Assembly: GCF_001729785.1 (NCBI RefSeq)
Contig: NZ_CP017183.1
Coordinates: 2,728,001-2,792,000, forward strand
Source: Enterobacter hormaechei subsp. xiangfangensis
GTDB lineage: Bacteria > Pseudomonadota > Gammaproteobacteria > Enterobacterales > Enterobacteriaceae
Direction: 5' to 3'
DNA length: 64,000 bases
The notes under the pieces were generated by a model. The model was not told where the DNA came from and did no database searches. It saw only the letters and a program-made list of their open reading frames with translations. A program made the position numbers and the translations under genes. Below, piece by piece: positions 9,183 to 20,278 of this stretch; the first letter of the stretch is position 1; each line of letters begins with the position of its first letter.

Positions 9183-9869
9183 TCAGAACAACAAGTGTTC
9201 TGCGCGTACAATCATTGACATACCAGAAGTCAGCTGTACACGAACGCCATCTTTGGTGATTTCCAGTACGGTGGCGTCCATCGCGTTGTTACCCGCTTTC
9301 ACCTTCAGAGACTGACCTACGCTCAGCGCATTGATGTCAGAAACCGGGGTGTGGCGCGGCTCTTCGCGCGGCGCACGTGGGGCTTTAGCTGCTGGTTTGT
9401 CAGCACGCGGTTTGCGATCGTTATTTTCAGTACGACGCGGTGCCGGGCGCGGTTTACGCTCGCGACGAGGGGCGTCTTCCTGACCGTTTGCCGCTGCGGC
9501 TTCGCGTTTTTTCGCCTGCTGTTCCGCACGCTGTGCCTGCACGCGAGCTTTGGCTTCTTCAAGCTGCTTACGCGCATGTTCTACGTGCTGCTCGTCCAGC
9601 TCACCGCACGGGTTGCCGTCAAGGTCGACACGGGTCGCACCCGGCTTGATACCGTACAGGTAACGCCAGCTCGAGGTATAAAGGCGCAAGGCAGAACGAA
9701 GCTGCGTTTTGCTGAGGTTCATCTCCCCCTCAACGCGCGCGACCAAATCCTGAAAGATACCGACTTTCAGAGGACGCGCTTCACCTTCAGCGCTGAAGCA
9801 CTGCGGGAAACGCTCGGCCAGAAATGCGATAACTTCTTTACTGCTATTCAACTTAGGTTGATTTTCCAT
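9183..9869 (-). CDS. proQ: ProQ, RNA chaperone of the FinO family
   Basis: A 228-residue global RNA-binding protein that stabilises structured sRNAs and mRNA 3' ends and affects ProP levels. The FinO/ProQ domain (about residues 5-120) is followed by a basic, Ala/Arg/Pro-rich linker (about 120-178) and a Tudor-like C-terminal domain ([17 protein letters not shown] onward). It is slightly shorter than E. coli ProQ (232), with the difference in the linker. It is first in the operon with prc. Confidence 0.97.
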   Translation of the reverse strand: MENQPKLNSSKEVIAFLAERFPQCFSAEGEARPLKVGIFQDLVARVEGEMNLSKTQLRSALRLYTSSWRYLYGIKPGATRVDLDGNPCGELDEQHVEHARKQLEEAKARVQAQRAEQQAKKREAAAANGQEDAPRRERKPRPAPRRTENNDRKPRADKPAAKAPRAPREEPRHTPVSDINALSVGQSLKVKAGNNAMDATVLEITKDGVRVQLTSGMSMIVRAEHLLF

Positions 9870-9965
9870 GAAATTTCCTGATTACAACGGACGTTGCCAA
9901 CAAGCGCAGGCATGAACAGGCGACATTATAATGACGCTATCAGTAAATGCTACGTTATCCGTTGA

Positions 9966-10463
9966 TTATCCTGCGACGCTCGCAAAGAATTTATGATAAT
10001 CGGTGTCTGCCAGAACATTTTCCAGGTTTGCGGCCAGCGCGCGCAGCCCCTGCTCATCCTCGGCAGTAAAGCGACTGAAGACCGTGCTGTCGATATCCAG
10101 AACGCCAATAATCTGATTTTTAACCACCAGCGGCAGTACGATTTCAGAATTGCTGCTGGCATCGCAGGCGATGTGGCCGTCAAACGCATGAACATCTTCG
10201 ACACGCTGAACCTGACGGGTCGCCACTGCGGTACCGCACACGCCGCGACCTACCGGGATACGCACGCAGGCGAGTTTCCCCTGGAAAGGCCCCAGTACCA
10301 GCGTGTCGCCTTCCAGCAGATAAAAGCCCGCCCAGTTCACGTCAGAAAGGCGTTCGAACAGTAACGCACTGGTATTTGCCAGAGTGGCTAAGAAACTGGT
10401 TTCCCCTGCCATTAATGCCTTAAAATCGCGATTCAGATCCGCGTAGAATTCTGTTTTGTTCAT
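9966..10463 (-). CDS. msrC: MsrC, free methionine-(R)-sulfoxide reductase
   Basis: A 165-residue single GAF-domain enzyme that reduces free L-methionine-(R)-sulfoxide with thioredoxin. Three cysteines at 66, 76 and 100 have the family spacing (10 and 24), in LACVRIPVGRGVCG and HIACDASSNSE. Residues around NWAGFYLL form the substrate pocket. Length equals E. coli YebR. It is monocistronic, divergent from letA. Confidence 0.95.
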   Translation of the reverse strand: MNKTEFYADLNRDFKALMAGETSFLATLANTSALLFERLSDVNWAGFYLLEGDTLVLGPFQGKLACVRIPVGRGVCGTAVATRQVQRVEDVHAFDGHIACDASSNSEIVLPLVVKNQIIGVLDIDSTVFSRFTAEDEQGLRALAANLENVLADTDYHKFFASVAG

Positions 10464-10595
10464 TATTCAATCACTTAGTTATCTTACATAGTTACCGCAT
10501 AGCCTATTAAAATAAGCATTAAATGCGCTCATGCTCAAGATGAATCCGTTCATGAGTTATTATAACTTTCAACAATACTAATCTGTGTGCGACTG

Positions 10596-11879
10596 ATGGC
10601 CCTAAAAACACCCCAAATTACGCCGACACGAAAGATCGTTGTCCGTACGGTAAGCAAGGCTCTGCCCCGTGCACATTATCAGCGTTGTCCCCAGTGCGAT
10701 ACGCTTTTTATGTTGCCGAAGATGAAATCGCACCAAAGTGCTTTTTGTCCATGCTGCGATGCCAAAATTCGCGATGGCCGGGACTGGTCATTGACGCGTC
10801 TGGCGGCAATGGCGGTCACCATGCTACTGCTGATGCCCTTCGCCTGGACCGAGCCGCTGTTAAAGCTCTACCTGCTTGGCGTGCGTATTGACGCTAACGT
10901 GTTGCAGGGGATCTGGCAGATGACGCGCCAGGGCGATCCGCTTACGGCCGCCATGGTGCTGTTCTGCGTCGTCGGCGCGCCGTTGGTGCTGGTCGCGGCA
11001 ATTGCCTACCTGTGGTTTGGCAACATACTGGGGATGAACCTGCGCCCCGTCCTGCTCATGCTGGAAAAGCTCAAGGAGTGGGTGATGCTGGACATCTATC
11101 TGGTGGGCGTCGGCGTGGCGTCTATCAAGGTGCAGGATTATGCATTTTTACAACCTGGCATTGGCCTTTTTGCGTTTATTTCACTGGTCCTGCTGAGTAT
11201 TCTGACCCTGATTCATCTCAATGTTGAACAGCTTTGGGAGCGATTTTACCCGCAGCGTCCCGCGACCCGGCCTGATGACAACCTGCGCGTCTGCCTGGGG
11301 TGCCATTACACCGGTTTTCCGGATAAACGCGGGAGATGTCCGCGCTGCCACATTCCGTTAAGATTGCGACGCAACAACAGCCTGCAAAAATGCTGGGCGG
11401 CGCTTATCGCCTCCCTGGTATTTTTGTTCCCGGCCAACATGCTGCCGATCTCCGTAATTTATGTGAACGGCGCCCGTCAGGAAGATACTATCCTTTCAGG
11501 GATTATCTCTCTGGCGCACAGTAACGTGGGGGTCGCCGTCATTGTTTTCATCGCCAGTATTCTGGTGCCCTTTACCAAAGTGGTGGTGATGTTTACGCTG
11601 CTTATCAGCATTCACTTTAAATGCGAACAAGGACTACGCACCCGCATCCTGCTTCTGCGATTCGTGACCTGGATTGGTCGCTGGTCGATGTTGGATCTGT
11701 TCGTGATTTCGCTGATGATGTCGCTCATCAATCGCGATCAGTTACTTGCTTTTACCATGGGACCCGCAGCTTTTTATTTCGGCTCTGCGGTGATATTGAC
11801 TATTCTTGCAGTGGAATGGCTGGACAGCCGCTTACTTTGGGACGCACATGAGTCAGGAAACGCCCGCTTCGCCGACTGA
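10596..11879 (+). CDS. letA: LetA (YebS), inner-membrane partner of the LetB lipid-transport tunnel
   Basis: A 427-residue polytopic protein of the PqiA family that works with the MCE protein LetB in lipid transport between the membranes. It is built from two homologous halves, each with a cytoplasmic zinc ribbon (CPQC and CPCC near residues 34-58; CLGC and CPRC near 230-252) followed by four TM helices. The ATG start three codons inside a GTG-initiated frame matches E. coli. It overlaps letB by 32 bases, so translation is probably coupled. Confidence 0.95.
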   Translation: MALKTPQITPTRKIVVRTVSKALPRAHYQRCPQCDTLFMLPKMKSHQSAFCPCCDAKIRDGRDWSLTRLAAMAVTMLLLMPFAWTEPLLKLYLLGVRIDANVLQGIWQMTRQGDPLTAAMVLFCVVGAPLVLVAAIAYLWFGNILGMNLRPVLLMLEKLKEWVMLDIYLVGVGVASIKVQDYAFLQPGIGLFAFISLVLLSILTLIHLNVEQLWERFYPQRPATRPDDNLRVCLGCHYTGFPDKRGRCPRCHIPLRLRRNNSLQKCWAALIASLVFLFPANMLPISVIYVNGARQEDTILSGIISLAHSNVGVAVIVFIASILVPFTKVVVMFTLLISIHFKCEQGLRTRILLLRFVTWIGRWSMLDLFVISLMMSLINRDQLLAFTMGPAAFYFGSAVILTILAVEWLDSRLLWDAHESGNARFAD

Positions 11880-14481
11880 AGCGAGAATTAAAACAAAACG
11901 CCGCATTTCGCCATTCTGGTTGCTACCTGTCATCGCGCTGATGATCGCAGGCTGGCTTATCTGGACGAGCTATGAAGATCGCGGAAGTACCATCACGATT
12001 GATTTCCAGTCTGCGGACGGCATTGTCGCCGGACGTACCCCCGTTCGCTTCCAGGGGGTGGAAGTGGGTACCGTGCAGGATATTTCCCTCGGCAAAGGGC
12101 TGAACAAAATTCAGGTCCGGGCGAGCATTAAGTCTGATATGCAGGATGCCCTGCGCGCCGAAACGCAGTTCTGGCTGGTCACGCCTAAAGCCTCCCTGGC
12201 CGGCGTTTCCGGGCTGGATGCGCTTGTGGGCGGTAACTATATCGGCATGATGCCCGGCAAAGGCGAGCCACAGGATCACTTTGTTGCGCTGGACACCCAG
12301 CCGAAATATCGGCTGAATAACGGCGATTTGATGATCCACCTCCGCGCGCCGGATTTGGGTTCGCTGAACAGTGGTTCTCTGGTCTATTTCCGCAAAATTC
12401 CGGTTGGTCGCGTTTACGACTACGCCATTAACCCGAACAAAGATGGCGTGACCATTGATGTACTCATCGAGCGCCGTTTTACCAACCTGGTGAAAAAAGG
12501 CAGTCGCTTCTGGAACGTCTCCGGCGTCGATGCCGACCTGAGCTTAAGCGGTGCGAAAGTGAAGCTTGAGAGCCTGGCGGCGCTGGTGAATGGCGCTATC
12601 GCCTTCGACTCACCTGCTGACTCCAGCCCTGCCGCCGCAGAAGATACCTTTGGCCTGTACGCCGACCTGGCGCACAGCCAGCGCGGCGTCATCGTCAAGC
12701 TGACCCTGCCGGATGCCAAAGGCCTGAAAGCCGGTTCGACCCCGTTGATGTACCAGGGTTTAGAGGTCGGGCAACTGACAAAATTAACCCTCAATGCGGG
12801 CGGCTCCGTTACCGGCGAAATGACGGTGGATCCGAGCGTGGTGGATCTCCTGCGGGAAAAAACGCGCATTGAACTGCGTAATCCGAAGCTCTCCCTCAGC
12901 GACGCCAGCATCAGTTCCCTGCTGACGGGAAGCACCTTTGAGCTGATCCCCGGTGAAGGCGCGCCGAACAAAAACTTTGTTATCGCCCCGGCGGATAAAG
13001 CCCTGCTGCAAAAACCGGGCGTGTTGACGGTTACGCTGAATGCGCCGGAAAGCTACGGTATCGAAGCCGGGCAACCGCTGATCCTGCACGGTGTGCAGGT
13101 GGGCCAGGTCCTCGAACGTAAGCTGACAGAAAAAGGGGTCTCCTTCTCCGCCGCCATCGATCCGCAGTACAGCAATCTGGTTCACGGCGACAGTAAATTT
13201 GTGGTTAACAGCCGGGTCGACGTGAAGGTGGGTCTGGACGGCGTTGAGTTCCTCGGCGCCAGCGCCAGCGAGTGGGTTAACGGCGGGATCCGCATTCTGC
13301 CGGGCAGCAAAGGTGCGCTGCGCGAGAGTTATCCGCTGTTCGCCAATCTGGACAAAGCCATTGAAAACAGCCTTGGCGACCTGCCGACCACCACGCTGAC
13401 CTTAAGCGCTGAAACGCTGCCGGACGTCCAGGCAGGCTCCGTCGTGCTTTATCGTAAGTTTGAAGTCGGGGAAGTGATCACCGTTCGTCCTCGTGCGGAC
13501 GCGTTTGATATCGAACTGCATATCAAGCCGGAGTACCGCAAGCTGCTCACGCCAAACAGCGTGTTCTGGGCTGAAGGCGGCGCGAAAGTGCAGCTCAACG
13601 GCAGCGGGCTGACCGTACAGGCGTCTCCCCTCTCCCGTGCCCTGCGCGGTGCGATCAGCTTCGATAACCTGAGCGGCGCGGGCGGCAACATGCGTAAAGG
13701 TGACAAGCGGATCCTCTTCCCGTCCGAAACCGCGGCGCGTGCGGTCGGGGGGCAGATTACCCTGCACACCTTTGATGCCGGTAAACTGGCTGAAGGCATG
13801 CCCATCCGCTATCTCGGCATTGATATCGGGCAGGTCCAGAAGCTGACGCTGATCACCGCGCGCAACGAAGTTCAGGCGACCGCCGTGCTTTATCCGGAAT
13901 ATGTGCAGACGTTCGCCCGGGCAGGCTCGCGCTTCTCGGTGGTTACGCCGCAAATTTCTGCCGCAGGGGTTGAGCATCTCGACACCATACTTCAACCGTA
14001 CATAAACGTTGAACCGGGTCGCGGCAACGCGCGTCGTGAATTTGAGTTGCAGGAGGCAACCATCACCGACTCCCGTTATCTGGACGGTCTGAGCATTGTG
14101 GTTGAAGTGCCGGAAGCCGGTTCGCTGGGCATCGGTACGCCGGTCCTGTTCCGCGGCATTGAAGTGGGGACAGTAACAAGCCTGACGCTGGGTAATCTGT
14201 CCGATCGCGTGATGGTCGGCCTGCGCATCAGCCAGCGTTATCAGCATCTGGTTCGCAACAACTCGGTGTTCTGGCTCGCTTCAGGCTACTCGCTGGACTT
14301 CGGCCTGACCGGTGGCGTGGTCAAAACGGGGACCTTTAACCAGTTCATTCGCGGCGGCATTGCCTTCGCGACGCCGCCTGGCACGCCTCTGGCGCCTAAG
14401 GCGCAGGCAGGTAAACACTTCCTGCTGCTGGAAAGTGAACCGAAAGAGTGGCGCGAATGGGGAACGGCGCTGCCGCGTTAA
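11848..14481 (+). CDS. letB: LetB (YebT), seven-MCE-domain periplasm-spanning lipid transport protein
   Basis: An 877-residue protein with a cytoplasmic N-terminus, one TM helix (about residues 18-38) and seven repeated MCE domains, each opening with a variant of GLxxGTPVxFxGxxVG (e.g. [17 protein letters not shown] and [14 protein letters not shown]). In E. coli the hexamer forms a tube across the periplasm for phospholipid movement. The internal start (MSQETPASP) gives exactly the E. coli length. It is followed by rsmF on the same strand. Confidence 0.96.
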   Translation: MSQETPASPTEARIKTKRRISPFWLLPVIALMIAGWLIWTSYEDRGSTITIDFQSADGIVAGRTPVRFQGVEVGTVQDISLGKGLNKIQVRASIKSDMQDALRAETQFWLVTPKASLAGVSGLDALVGGNYIGMMPGKGEPQDHFVALDTQPKYRLNNGDLMIHLRAPDLGSLNSGSLVYFRKIPVGRVYDYAINPNKDGVTIDVLIERRFTNLVKKGSRFWNVSGVDADLSLSGAKVKLESLAALVNGAIAFDSPADSSPAAAEDTFGLYADLAHSQRGVIVKLTLPDAKGLKAGSTPLMYQGLEVGQLTKLTLNAGGSVTGEMTVDPSVVDLLREKTRIELRNPKLSLSDASISSLLTGSTFELIPGEGAPNKNFVIAPADKALLQKPGVLTVTLNAPESYGIEAGQPLILHGVQVGQVLERKLTEKGVSFSAAIDPQYSNLVHGDSKFVVNSRVDVKVGLDGVEFLGASASEWVNGGIRILPGSKGALRESYPLFANLDKAIENSLGDLPTTTLTLSAETLPDVQAGSVVLYRKFEVGEVITVRPRADAFDIELHIKPEYRKLLTPNSVFWAEGGAKVQLNGSGLTVQASPLSRALRGAISFDNLSGAGGNMRKGDKRILFPSETAARAVGGQITLHTFDAGKLAEGMPIRYLGIDIGQVQKLTLITARNEVQATAVLYPEYVQTFARAGSRFSVVTPQISAAGVEHLDTILQPYINVEPGRGNARREFELQEATITDSRYLDGLSIVVEVPEAGSLGIGTPVLFRGIEVGTVTSLTLGNLSDRVMVGLRISQRYQHLVRNNSVFWLASGYSLDFGLTGGVVKTGTFNQFIRGGIAFATPPGTPLAPKAQAGKHFLLLESEPKEWREWGTALPR

Positions 14482-14558
14482 TCTCGCAGGCTCCGGTGTC
14501 AACGCGCCGGAGCCTTTATGTTACACTGCGCACCTGAATGTTTCCCTGTGGTGTGCCC

Positions 14559-16001
14559 GTGGCTCAAAACTCCGTATTTCTTCCCGAACAATTCCTCGCA
14601 CAGATGCGCGAGGCGCTTCCAGCTCATCTCTCTTTCGACAATTTCGTCGCCGCATGCCAGCGCCCTTTGCGCCGGAGTATTCGCGTCAATACGCTGAAAA
14701 TCAGCGTCGGGGCGTTTCTGGATCTCGTCTCCCCGTACGGCTGGCAATTAACGCCAGTGCCGTGGTGTGAAGAGGGTTTCTGGATCGAACGGGATGAAGA
14801 GGAGAGCCTGCCGCTCGGCAGCACCGCCGAGCACCTGAGCGGGCTGTTTTATATTCAGGAAGCCAGCTCCATGCTGCCGGTTGCTGCGCTGTTTGCCGAC
14901 GGGAACCAGCCTGAGCGGGTTATGGATGTCGCGGCGGCGCCGGGCTCTAAAACCACGCAGATTGCCGCCCGGATGAACAACCGCGGCGCGATCCTCGCCA
15001 ACGAATTTTCCGCCAGCCGCGTCAAAGTCCTGCACGCCAATATCAGCCGCTGCGGGATCCACAACGTCGCGTTAACGCACTTCGACGGTCGCGTGTTTGG
15101 CGCTGCCCTGCCGGAAGCCTTTGATGCCATCCTGCTCGACGCGCCCTGCTCCGGCGAAGGCGTGGTGCGTAAAGATCCTGATGCGTTAAAAAACTGGTCC
15201 GTTGAAAGCAACCTGCAGATCGCCGCCACGCAGCGCGAACTGATCGACAGCGCGTTTCATGCCCTGCGCCCAGGCGGGACGCTGGTTTACTCTACCTGCA
15301 CGCTGAATCGCGATGAAAACGAGGACGTCTGCCTGTGGCTCAAGCAACGCTATGTGGATGCCGTCGAGTTTCTGCCGCTGGACACCCTCTTCGACTCGGC
15401 CAGCCATGCGGCCACGCCTGAAGGCTTCCTGCATGTCTTCCCGCAGATTTACGATTGCGAAGGCTTCTTTGTTGCCCGTCTGCGTAAAACCCGCGCCGTC
15501 GATCCCTTGCCTGCCCCTAAGTTTAAGGTCGGCAACTTCCCGTTCGCGCCGGTCAAAGGCCGTGAGGCGGCACAGGCGCAAGCGGCTGCGAGCAAAGTCG
15601 GCCTGCACTGGGATGAGAGCCTGCGCCTCTGGATGCGTGACAAAGAGCTGTGGCTGTTCCCGGTCAACATCGAACCGCTGATTGGTAAGGTGCGTTTCTC
15701 CCGCCTCGGTATTCGCCTGGCGGAGATCCACAACAAAGGCTATCGCTGGCAGCACGAAGCGGTCATTGCGCTGGCCGGCAGTGAGAACACCTTTGCCCTG
15801 ACGCATCAGGAAGCGGAAGAGTGGTATCGCGGTCGTGACGTTTACCCGGAAGACGGCCCGTTACAGGATGAAGTCATCGTGACGTATCAGGGCTATCCGC
15901 TGGGGCTGGCGAAAAAAGTCGGCTCGCGGCTGAAAAACAGCTATCCGCGCGAACTGGTACGCGATGGCCGCCTGTTTACCGGTAACAACCGCAGCGCCTG
16001 A
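14559..16001 (+). CDS. rsmF: RsmF, 16S rRNA m5C1407 methyltransferase
   Basis: A 480-residue SAM-dependent methyltransferase of the RsmB/Nop2/Sun group, acting on 16S rRNA C1407 in the 30S subunit. The SAM motif is [12 protein letters not shown]; catalytic and release cysteines are in DAPCSGEG and STCTL. A C-terminal PUA-like domain follows. The GTG start ([12 protein letters not shown]) is preferred over an ATG seven codons upstream because it aligns with the E. coli N-terminus; the upstream ATG is possible. It lies 77 bases after letB. Confidence 0.93.
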   Translation: MAQNSVFLPEQFLAQMREALPAHLSFDNFVAACQRPLRRSIRVNTLKISVGAFLDLVSPYGWQLTPVPWCEEGFWIERDEEESLPLGSTAEHLSGLFYIQEASSMLPVAALFADGNQPERVMDVAAAPGSKTTQIAARMNNRGAILANEFSASRVKVLHANISRCGIHNVALTHFDGRVFGAALPEAFDAILLDAPCSGEGVVRKDPDALKNWSVESNLQIAATQRELIDSAFHALRPGGTLVYSTCTLNRDENEDVCLWLKQRYVDAVEFLPLDTLFDSASHAATPEGFLHVFPQIYDCEGFFVARLRKTRAVDPLPAPKFKVGNFPFAPVKGREAAQAQAAASKVGLHWDESLRLWMRDKELWLFPVNIEPLIGKVRFSRLGIRLAEIHNKGYRWQHEAVIALAGSENTFALTHQEAEEWYRGRDVYPEDGPLQDEVIVTYQGYPLGLAKKVGSRLKNSYPRELVRDGRLFTGNNRSA

Positions 16002-16107
16002 AAAAAAGCGCATTTTTTTACTGGCGATTTCGCTCTCCTTGTCTAGGATCAAAAATGGGTGACTGCACTGGTCATACCAGATTTTGGGCAACAAACCGGA
16101 GAGCATT

Positions 16108-16347
16108 ATGACGAAAACCAGCGTACGCATTGGCGCTTTTGAAATCGACGACGCTGAATTGCGCGGCGAATCACAAGGCGAACGAACGTTAAGTATTCCC
16201 TGCAAATCCGATCCGGATTTGTGCATGCAGCTGGACGCCTGGGATGCAGATACCAGCGTCCCGGCAATCCTTGATGGGGAACATTCCGTTCTGTACCGTG
16301 AGCATTACGACAGTAAAACCGATGCCTGGGTCTTGCGTCTTGCCTGA
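16108..16347 (+). CDS. yebV: YebV, small conserved protein
   Basis: A 79-residue protein closely matching E. coli YebV (KTSVRIGAFEIDD, SIPCKSDPDLCMQLDAWD, AWVLRLA). The start MTKTSVR follows a GGAGAG ribosome site and agrees with the family. No known function, no TM segment. In E. coli K-12 yebW follows; here the next gene is pphA, and no yebW is seen. Confidence 0.92.
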   Translation: MTKTSVRIGAFEIDDAELRGESQGERTLSIPCKSDPDLCMQLDAWDADTSVPAILDGEHSVLYREHYDSKTDAWVLRLA

Positions 16348-16356
16348 CCCAAAGAG

Positions 16357-16382
16357 AACCCGCCCGAAGGCGGGTTATTTAT
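16357..16382. terminator. Terminator between yebV and pphA
   Basis: An 8-bp stem AACCCGCC/GGCGGGTT with loop CGAA, then ATTTATT on the plus strand. It separates two convergent genes and abuts the pphA stop. Confidence 0.8.
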
Positions 16383-17026
16383 TACTGAAGCTGCGCCAGC
16401 GTCAGAAAGCCCCCGAATACTGCCCCCGTATCAATGTAGTGCAGATTGTTAAAATCGTAGCGTTTGTCCACAGGCGTATGTCCAAACCAGAAGTGATCCG
16501 CGCCGCTAATGCCCTGCCCTTTGCCCACCATAAAGCCCATTAACCGGTCGCGATCCCACAGCACGCGCTGGGCATCCACCGGCTTATGCCAGCCATATTC
16601 GGCGGAGGGATAATCCGCATGAGCAATCACGTTGAGACCGTTTTTGCAGGTTATTTCAATAATGTGCGGTAAGTCCCGACACGCGTTGAGTAAACCCTTC
16701 ACCTGTTTTTGTTGAGCGTCCTTAAGACCGGTAAACCAGTTACCGCCATTTATCGACCAGAGACTAAAATCATTATTTTTAAGCGCATCTAACGCCATTT
16801 GCTCGTGATTACCGCGTACCGCATAAAACCAGTTTTCCTGCATCAGCTGTAAACATTTTACGCTGTCAGGCCCGCGGTCGATAATATCCCCCACCGAGAT
16901 CAGCAGATCCGTATCAGGATTAAAATGTCGTCGTTTCAGCTCATCCATAAGCCACTGATAGCAACCATGAATATCGCTGACAACCCAGACATGACGCCAG
17001 TGTTCTCCCTCTATTTTCTGATACAT
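16382..17026 (-). CDS. pphA: PphA (PrpA), serine/threonine protein phosphatase
   Basis: A 214-residue PPP-type metallophosphatase linked in E. coli to signalling of misfolded proteins through CpxR. Metal-site motifs are in order: SDIHGC, GDIIDRGPDS, RGNHEQ, and His residues in VIAHADYP and FGHTP. The internal ATG (MYQKIEG) is chosen because it follows a perfect AGGAGG and matches the family; the longer frame adds 14 residues. In E. coli the same gene sits beside yebV/yebW. Confidence 0.93.
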   Translation of the reverse strand: MYQKIEGEHWRHVWVVSDIHGCYQWLMDELKRRHFNPDTDLLISVGDIIDRGPDSVKCLQLMQENWFYAVRGNHEQMALDALKNNDFSLWSINGGNWFTGLKDAQQKQVKGLLNACRDLPHIIEITCKNGLNVIAHADYPSAEYGWHKPVDAQRVLWDRDRLMGFMVGKGQGISGADHFWFGHTPVDKRYDFNNLHYIDTGAVFGGFLTLAQLQ

Positions 17027-17193
17027 AACGCCTCCTGTAAGAAGTATAGCTGCCACAGAAAATGTCATGAACTGGCGTCGGATTTCGCGAATCCAAACAA
17101 ACCATAAACCAGCCGGAAATAAAGATCGCTGCGCTATTAATCCCTTATTCCCTGGCCTTTAAAATAGAGCGGAATAAAAAGAGGGATTTTCAC

Positions 17194-18174
17194 GTGTCAA
17201 ACATACACCTGCAAAACGATGTTTTTTATCCGCATCGCACAAATATTATTTCTGAACTGGTGAGAGGAAAACGCGTTCCCGGCCCAATCTGGCACAAACG
17301 TGATTACCGGTTAAAGTTCCTTCTGCGCTCGCTTTTATTCTGGTCCTCCACCCATCGCATGCTGGAGGCCCTGTCCGGGCGCGATGATTTCGACAGGCTG
17401 CTCACCTCTCAAATTACCTTGCCGAGCAAAACTCACCGCCAGTATCTGATGCGCGGCCTGAACTCAAACGACCGGGCCGATGCTATCGTCAGCCACTATC
17501 AGTGGATTGATAGTCTGAAAAACATCGCCCTCGCCCACGCGCTGACCAGCCCGCAAGAGGTGCCGGTTGTCCGGTTCGAGGCAAAAAACGGCGAAATCTA
17601 TACCGTCCACGCCTCGTCCGCAGGTAAGGCCGAACGCGAAGGCGAAAGCACGCTTTGGCTGCACGACAATGACAATACGCTGCTTGCCAGCCTGACGTTC
17701 TGTGTCGCACGCAGTAACGGCCGTACGGTGCTGGTGATCGGCGGCCTTCAGGGTCCACGTCGTCATGTTTCACGGGAGGTGATTAAGCAGGCTACCCGTG
17801 CCTGCCATGGTCTTTTCCCGAAACGCGTGCTGATGGAGGTGATCTTCCAGCTTGCCTCACGCTCGAACATCAGCGCGATTTTTGCCGTCAGCGATGAAGG
17901 CCATGTTTTCCGCGCGCTGCGCTACCGTCTGAGCAAAGGCCGTCATTTTCACGCCAGCTACGACGAGTTCTGGGAAGGCCTGAACGGAAAGAAACTCTCC
18001 CCCTTCTGCTGGCAGTTGCCGCTCCAGATGGAGCGTAAAGCACTGGAGGAGATTGCCAGCAAAAAACGCGCCGAATACCGTCGCCGCTTTGCGTTACTTG
18101 ATGATATTGCGGCTTCCGTACAGGCGCGCATTGATCCCGTAGTCGTCTCAGGCAAAATACAAACAAAAATTTAA
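17194..18174 (+). CDS. VirK/YbjX family protein (DUF535)
   Basis: A 326-residue protein of the VirK/YbjX (DUF535) family. Recognisable family blocks are near WSSTHRMLEAL, AREG-like EREGESTLWLHD and GLQGPR-type VLVIGGLQGPRR. Family members in Salmonella and Shigella are tied to antimicrobial-peptide resistance and late virulence, but the biochemistry is not settled. Start is GTG. E. coli has no gene at this locus (its ybjX is elsewhere), so this is a lineage-specific insertion between pphA and the RyeA/SdsR locus. Confidence 0.8.
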   Translation: MSNIHLQNDVFYPHRTNIISELVRGKRVPGPIWHKRDYRLKFLLRSLLFWSSTHRMLEALSGRDDFDRLLTSQITLPSKTHRQYLMRGLNSNDRADAIVSHYQWIDSLKNIALAHALTSPQEVPVVRFEAKNGEIYTVHASSAGKAEREGESTLWLHDNDNTLLASLTFCVARSNGRTVLVIGGLQGPRRHVSREVIKQATRACHGLFPKRVLMEVIFQLASRSNISAIFAVSDEGHVFRALRYRLSKGRHFHASYDEFWEGLNGKKLSPFCWQLPLQMERKALEEIASKKRAEYRRRFALLDDIAASVQARIDPVVVSGKIQTKI

Positions 18175-18297
18175 CAAAACAGCCAAAAAGGACTGGACTT
18201 ACGCCTGCCGGGTTGTGGTATGTTTGAGGCAGGCGCACAGGAAGTGAACCTTCTGCTGAGACGAAAACCGGATTTTATCGTTTATTTTCATGCAGAT

Positions 18298-18400
18298 AAA
18301 AAGAGACCGAATACGATTCCTGTATTCGGTCCAGGGAAATGGCTCTTGGGAGAGAGCCGTGCGCTAAAAGTTGGCATTAATGCAGGCTCAATCGCCTTGC
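18298..18400 (-). ncRNA. sdsR: SdsR (RyeB), sigma-S-dependent small RNA
   Basis: A 103-nt Hfq-bound sRNA, abundant in stationary phase, that represses ompD, tolC, mutS and others. The minus strand reads GCAAGGCGATTGAGCC at the 5' end, a conserved central TTTTAGCGCACGG, and the 3' terminator stem GACCGAATAC/GTATTCGGTC followed by TCTTTTT, nearly identical to E. coli. It is fully overlapped by RyeA. Confidence 0.92.
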
Positions 18401-18415
18401 CCTTTAAGAATAGAT
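18401..18415 (-). promoter_or_regulatory. SdsR promoter, sigma-S type -10
   Basis: CTATTCT at 18407-18413 (minus strand) followed by TAAAGG lies seven bases upstream of the expected SdsR 5' end. CTATxCT is the extended -10 favoured by sigma-S, matching the known control of SdsR. Confidence 0.7.
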
Positions 18416-18543
18416 GACGACGTCAGGTTTTCCAGTCCACAGTAAAAGTGGTCTGAAAAAAAGCGTCAGAACATCACTAAATGTGAAAAACCGCAGAGCT
18501 TTTACAAGCACCTGCGGTTTTTTTTTTACTGGAAACCTGACGG

Positions 18544-18882
18544 CTAGCAGAGCTTTTCAGCGCGCTCAATAAACGGTGCCAGACTTTTCTTCTGCCCGGG
18601 GTTTGCCGGGTCATCCACCTGGATCACGCTGACAGGCTGTCCGTTACTTTTCCCGCTGGCCACCTGCTGCTCCGCTACGTCATTTAACGGATACTGCACG
18701 AGCGTACTGGGATTGATGACATACAGCGCGTTACCGTGACGGCAGGTGAGCATGACCTCTTCACGATTAAATGCCCAGTTGTCCTTGCCCACTTCAAACC
18801 GGCTGACGGTGATGACCTGCGGCGCGGCCAGCGCACTGCTGGCACAGGTGAGAAGTAAAAGAGAAAGCAGTGTCTTTTTCAT
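18544..18882 (-). CDS. yebY: YebY, periplasmic protein of the copper-type yobA-yebZ-yebY operon
   Basis: A 112-residue DUF2511 protein with a signal peptide (residues 1-19, cleavage after SSALA). Two cysteines (CRHGN and the terminal EKLC) may form a disulfide. It is last of three same-strand genes with yobA (CopC-like) and yebZ (CopD-like), and E. coli studies place the operon in copper handling. The exact role of YebY is not settled. Confidence 0.9.
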   Translation of the reverse strand: MKKTLLSLLLLTCASSALAAPQVITVSRFEVGKDNWAFNREEVMLTCRHGNALYVINPSTLVQYPLNDVAEQQVASGKSNGQPVSVIQVDDPANPGQKKSLAPFIERAEKLC

Positions 18883-18898
18883 ATGTTATTTAACCTTG

Positions 18899-19768
18899 TC
18901 AGAAGGGTTCCCAGGTCGCGAACAGGCTGACGGCCGCCAGTACCAGCGCGCCCAGCACTACCTCTGCCTGTGTCATCCTGATAAAAATCTGTTGTTCCCG
19001 CCCGGCCTCCGGGCGAAAGCGTGGCACAAGAAAATACCGATTCGCCAGCGCAATTGCCACCATCATCATGACCAGCGCACATTTGAACAACAACAGCTGG
19101 ACATAAGGCGCATGCCACGGCACGTTTATGCCAACAATAAAGAGCGTATTGATTATCCCGGTCAGCAGCACGCCTGCCACGGCGTAATGCCCCACGCGGG
19201 AGAAGCGCATCATGGTAAAGATAGCGGCTGGCTGCCAGCGGCCTTTCGCCAGACGCATACAAAACAGCAGCGGCAGTAAACCACCCACCCAGGTCGCGGC
19301 GCAGAGCAGGTGAAGCGCATGGTTGAGACGATGCAATGCTCCCGGTGCGCCACCGTTCATCGCGGCATGTCCCACGCCCGCCAACAGCACCAGCTGCCCC
19401 ATCACGAGCAGTAACAGCCGTGAGCCTTTTTGCGGGGTAAGCCATGCAGCGCCCGCCGTCGCAGCGGCCAGCACCATTTGCCACAACCAGACGCCGCCAA
19501 ATTGCGTTCCCAGCACGCTGCGCCAGACCGCCGGACGAATGACATCGCTCCAGCCGTTGCCCATCAACCCACTTTGCAGGCCAAACATCAGCAGAGCCGC
19601 CATCAGGCTGATTAAGGCCGCGAGTTTCTGCTGCCGCTGGAAACGCCGGGTCATGAGGCGCTGCAACGAAGACGGTGCAAACCAGACGCTGTAAAGCGCG
19701 TTGCCGAAAAGCAGCATCAGCGCAGCAAAATGGATAAAGCGTAACGCGACGTAGCTCAGGGCCAGCAT
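18899..19768 (-). CDS. yebZ: YebZ, CopD-family inner-membrane copper protein
   Basis: A 289-residue, eight-TM CopD-family protein. Histidines likely to bind copper lie in the TM region ([25 protein letters not shown]). It is thought to move copper into the cytoplasm with CopC-like YobA. One base separates its start from the yobA stop, so they are co-translated. Length agrees with E. coli YebZ. Confidence 0.92.
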   Translation of the reverse strand: MLALSYVALRFIHFAALMLLFGNALYSVWFAPSSLQRLMTRRFQRQQKLAALISLMAALLMFGLQSGLMGNGWSDVIRPAVWRSVLGTQFGGVWLWQMVLAAATAGAAWLTPQKGSRLLLLVMGQLVLLAGVGHAAMNGGAPGALHRLNHALHLLCAATWVGGLLPLLFCMRLAKGRWQPAAIFTMMRFSRVGHYAVAGVLLTGIINTLFIVGINVPWHAPYVQLLLFKCALVMMMVAIALANRYFLVPRFRPEAGREQQIFIRMTQAEVVLGALVLAAVSLFATWEPF

Positions 19769-19769
19769 A

Positions 19770-20141
19770 CTATTTCACACTAAAGTGATAGCTGCCCTTG
19801 GTTTTGTGGCCGTCCACGGAGACCACGTGCCAGTCCACCGTGTAGGTGCCGGTCGGCAACGGTTTCTCAAGAGGAACAATCAGCTTTGCGTTATCCTTCT
19901 CGTCACGCTTCACCGCGCCGGTCTGGATCTTGTGCTGCTGCGCGTCCGTCACCACCACGCCGCTGAAGGCAGGCTCAATGCCTTCCGAGAAGTTCAGGGT
20001 AATGACCTCTGGTGCCACCGCAACGGTATTTTCCTGCGGGGATTGCTGCTTAAGATGCGCATGGGCCAGAGCTGAGGTCGCGGTTGCTGAAGAGAGCAGA
20101 AATGCCAGCGCGCACGCGACGCGGGAAGGGGTAAAGTGCAT
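19770..20141 (-). CDS. yobA: YobA, CopC-family periplasmic copper-binding protein
   Basis: A 123-residue protein. A signal peptide ends SALA, and the mature N-terminus AHAHLKQ gives the CopC Cu(II) histidine brace; the second conserved stretch is [14 protein letters not shown]. The second ATG (MHFTPSR) is preferred because AAGGA lies nine bases before it; the first ATG touches the ribosome site. First gene of the yobA-yebZ-yebY operon. Confidence 0.92.
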   Translation of the reverse strand: MHFTPSRVACALAFLLSSATATSALAHAHLKQQSPQENTVAVAPEVITLNFSEGIEPAFSGVVVTDAQQHKIQTGAVKRDEKDNAKLIVPLEKPLPTGTYTVDWHVVSVDGHKTKGSYHFSVK

Positions 20142-20278
20142 CACAATCATTCCTTTTCGTTATGCCTGAATGCTAAAGAATAACTCTGTATAATTAACGA
20201 GTCGAGGAACATCCTTTGCTCCCTTGTCATCGTTGAACAATCGCGGTAACGTTGCCGCCGCAGAAAAAGGAGAAGGAA

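Larger units (their letters stand above)
18260..18532 (+). ncRNA. ryeA: RyeA (SraC) small RNA, antisense to SdsR
   Basis: In E. coli a longer RNA (about 250 nt) is made opposite SdsR and spans it. Here the plus strand carries the conserved complement of SdsR and ends at a clear terminator, stem ACCGCAG/CTGCGGT with a T9-T10 run near 18490-18530. The 5' end is estimated from the E. coli layout and is uncertain by tens of bases. RyeA pairs with SdsR and is cleaved by RNase III. Confidence 0.7.

Noticed and set aside
13402..14247. A 281-codon open frame on the minus strand inside letB
   Set aside because: Shadow of the letB coding frame; no ribosome site or recognisable protein.
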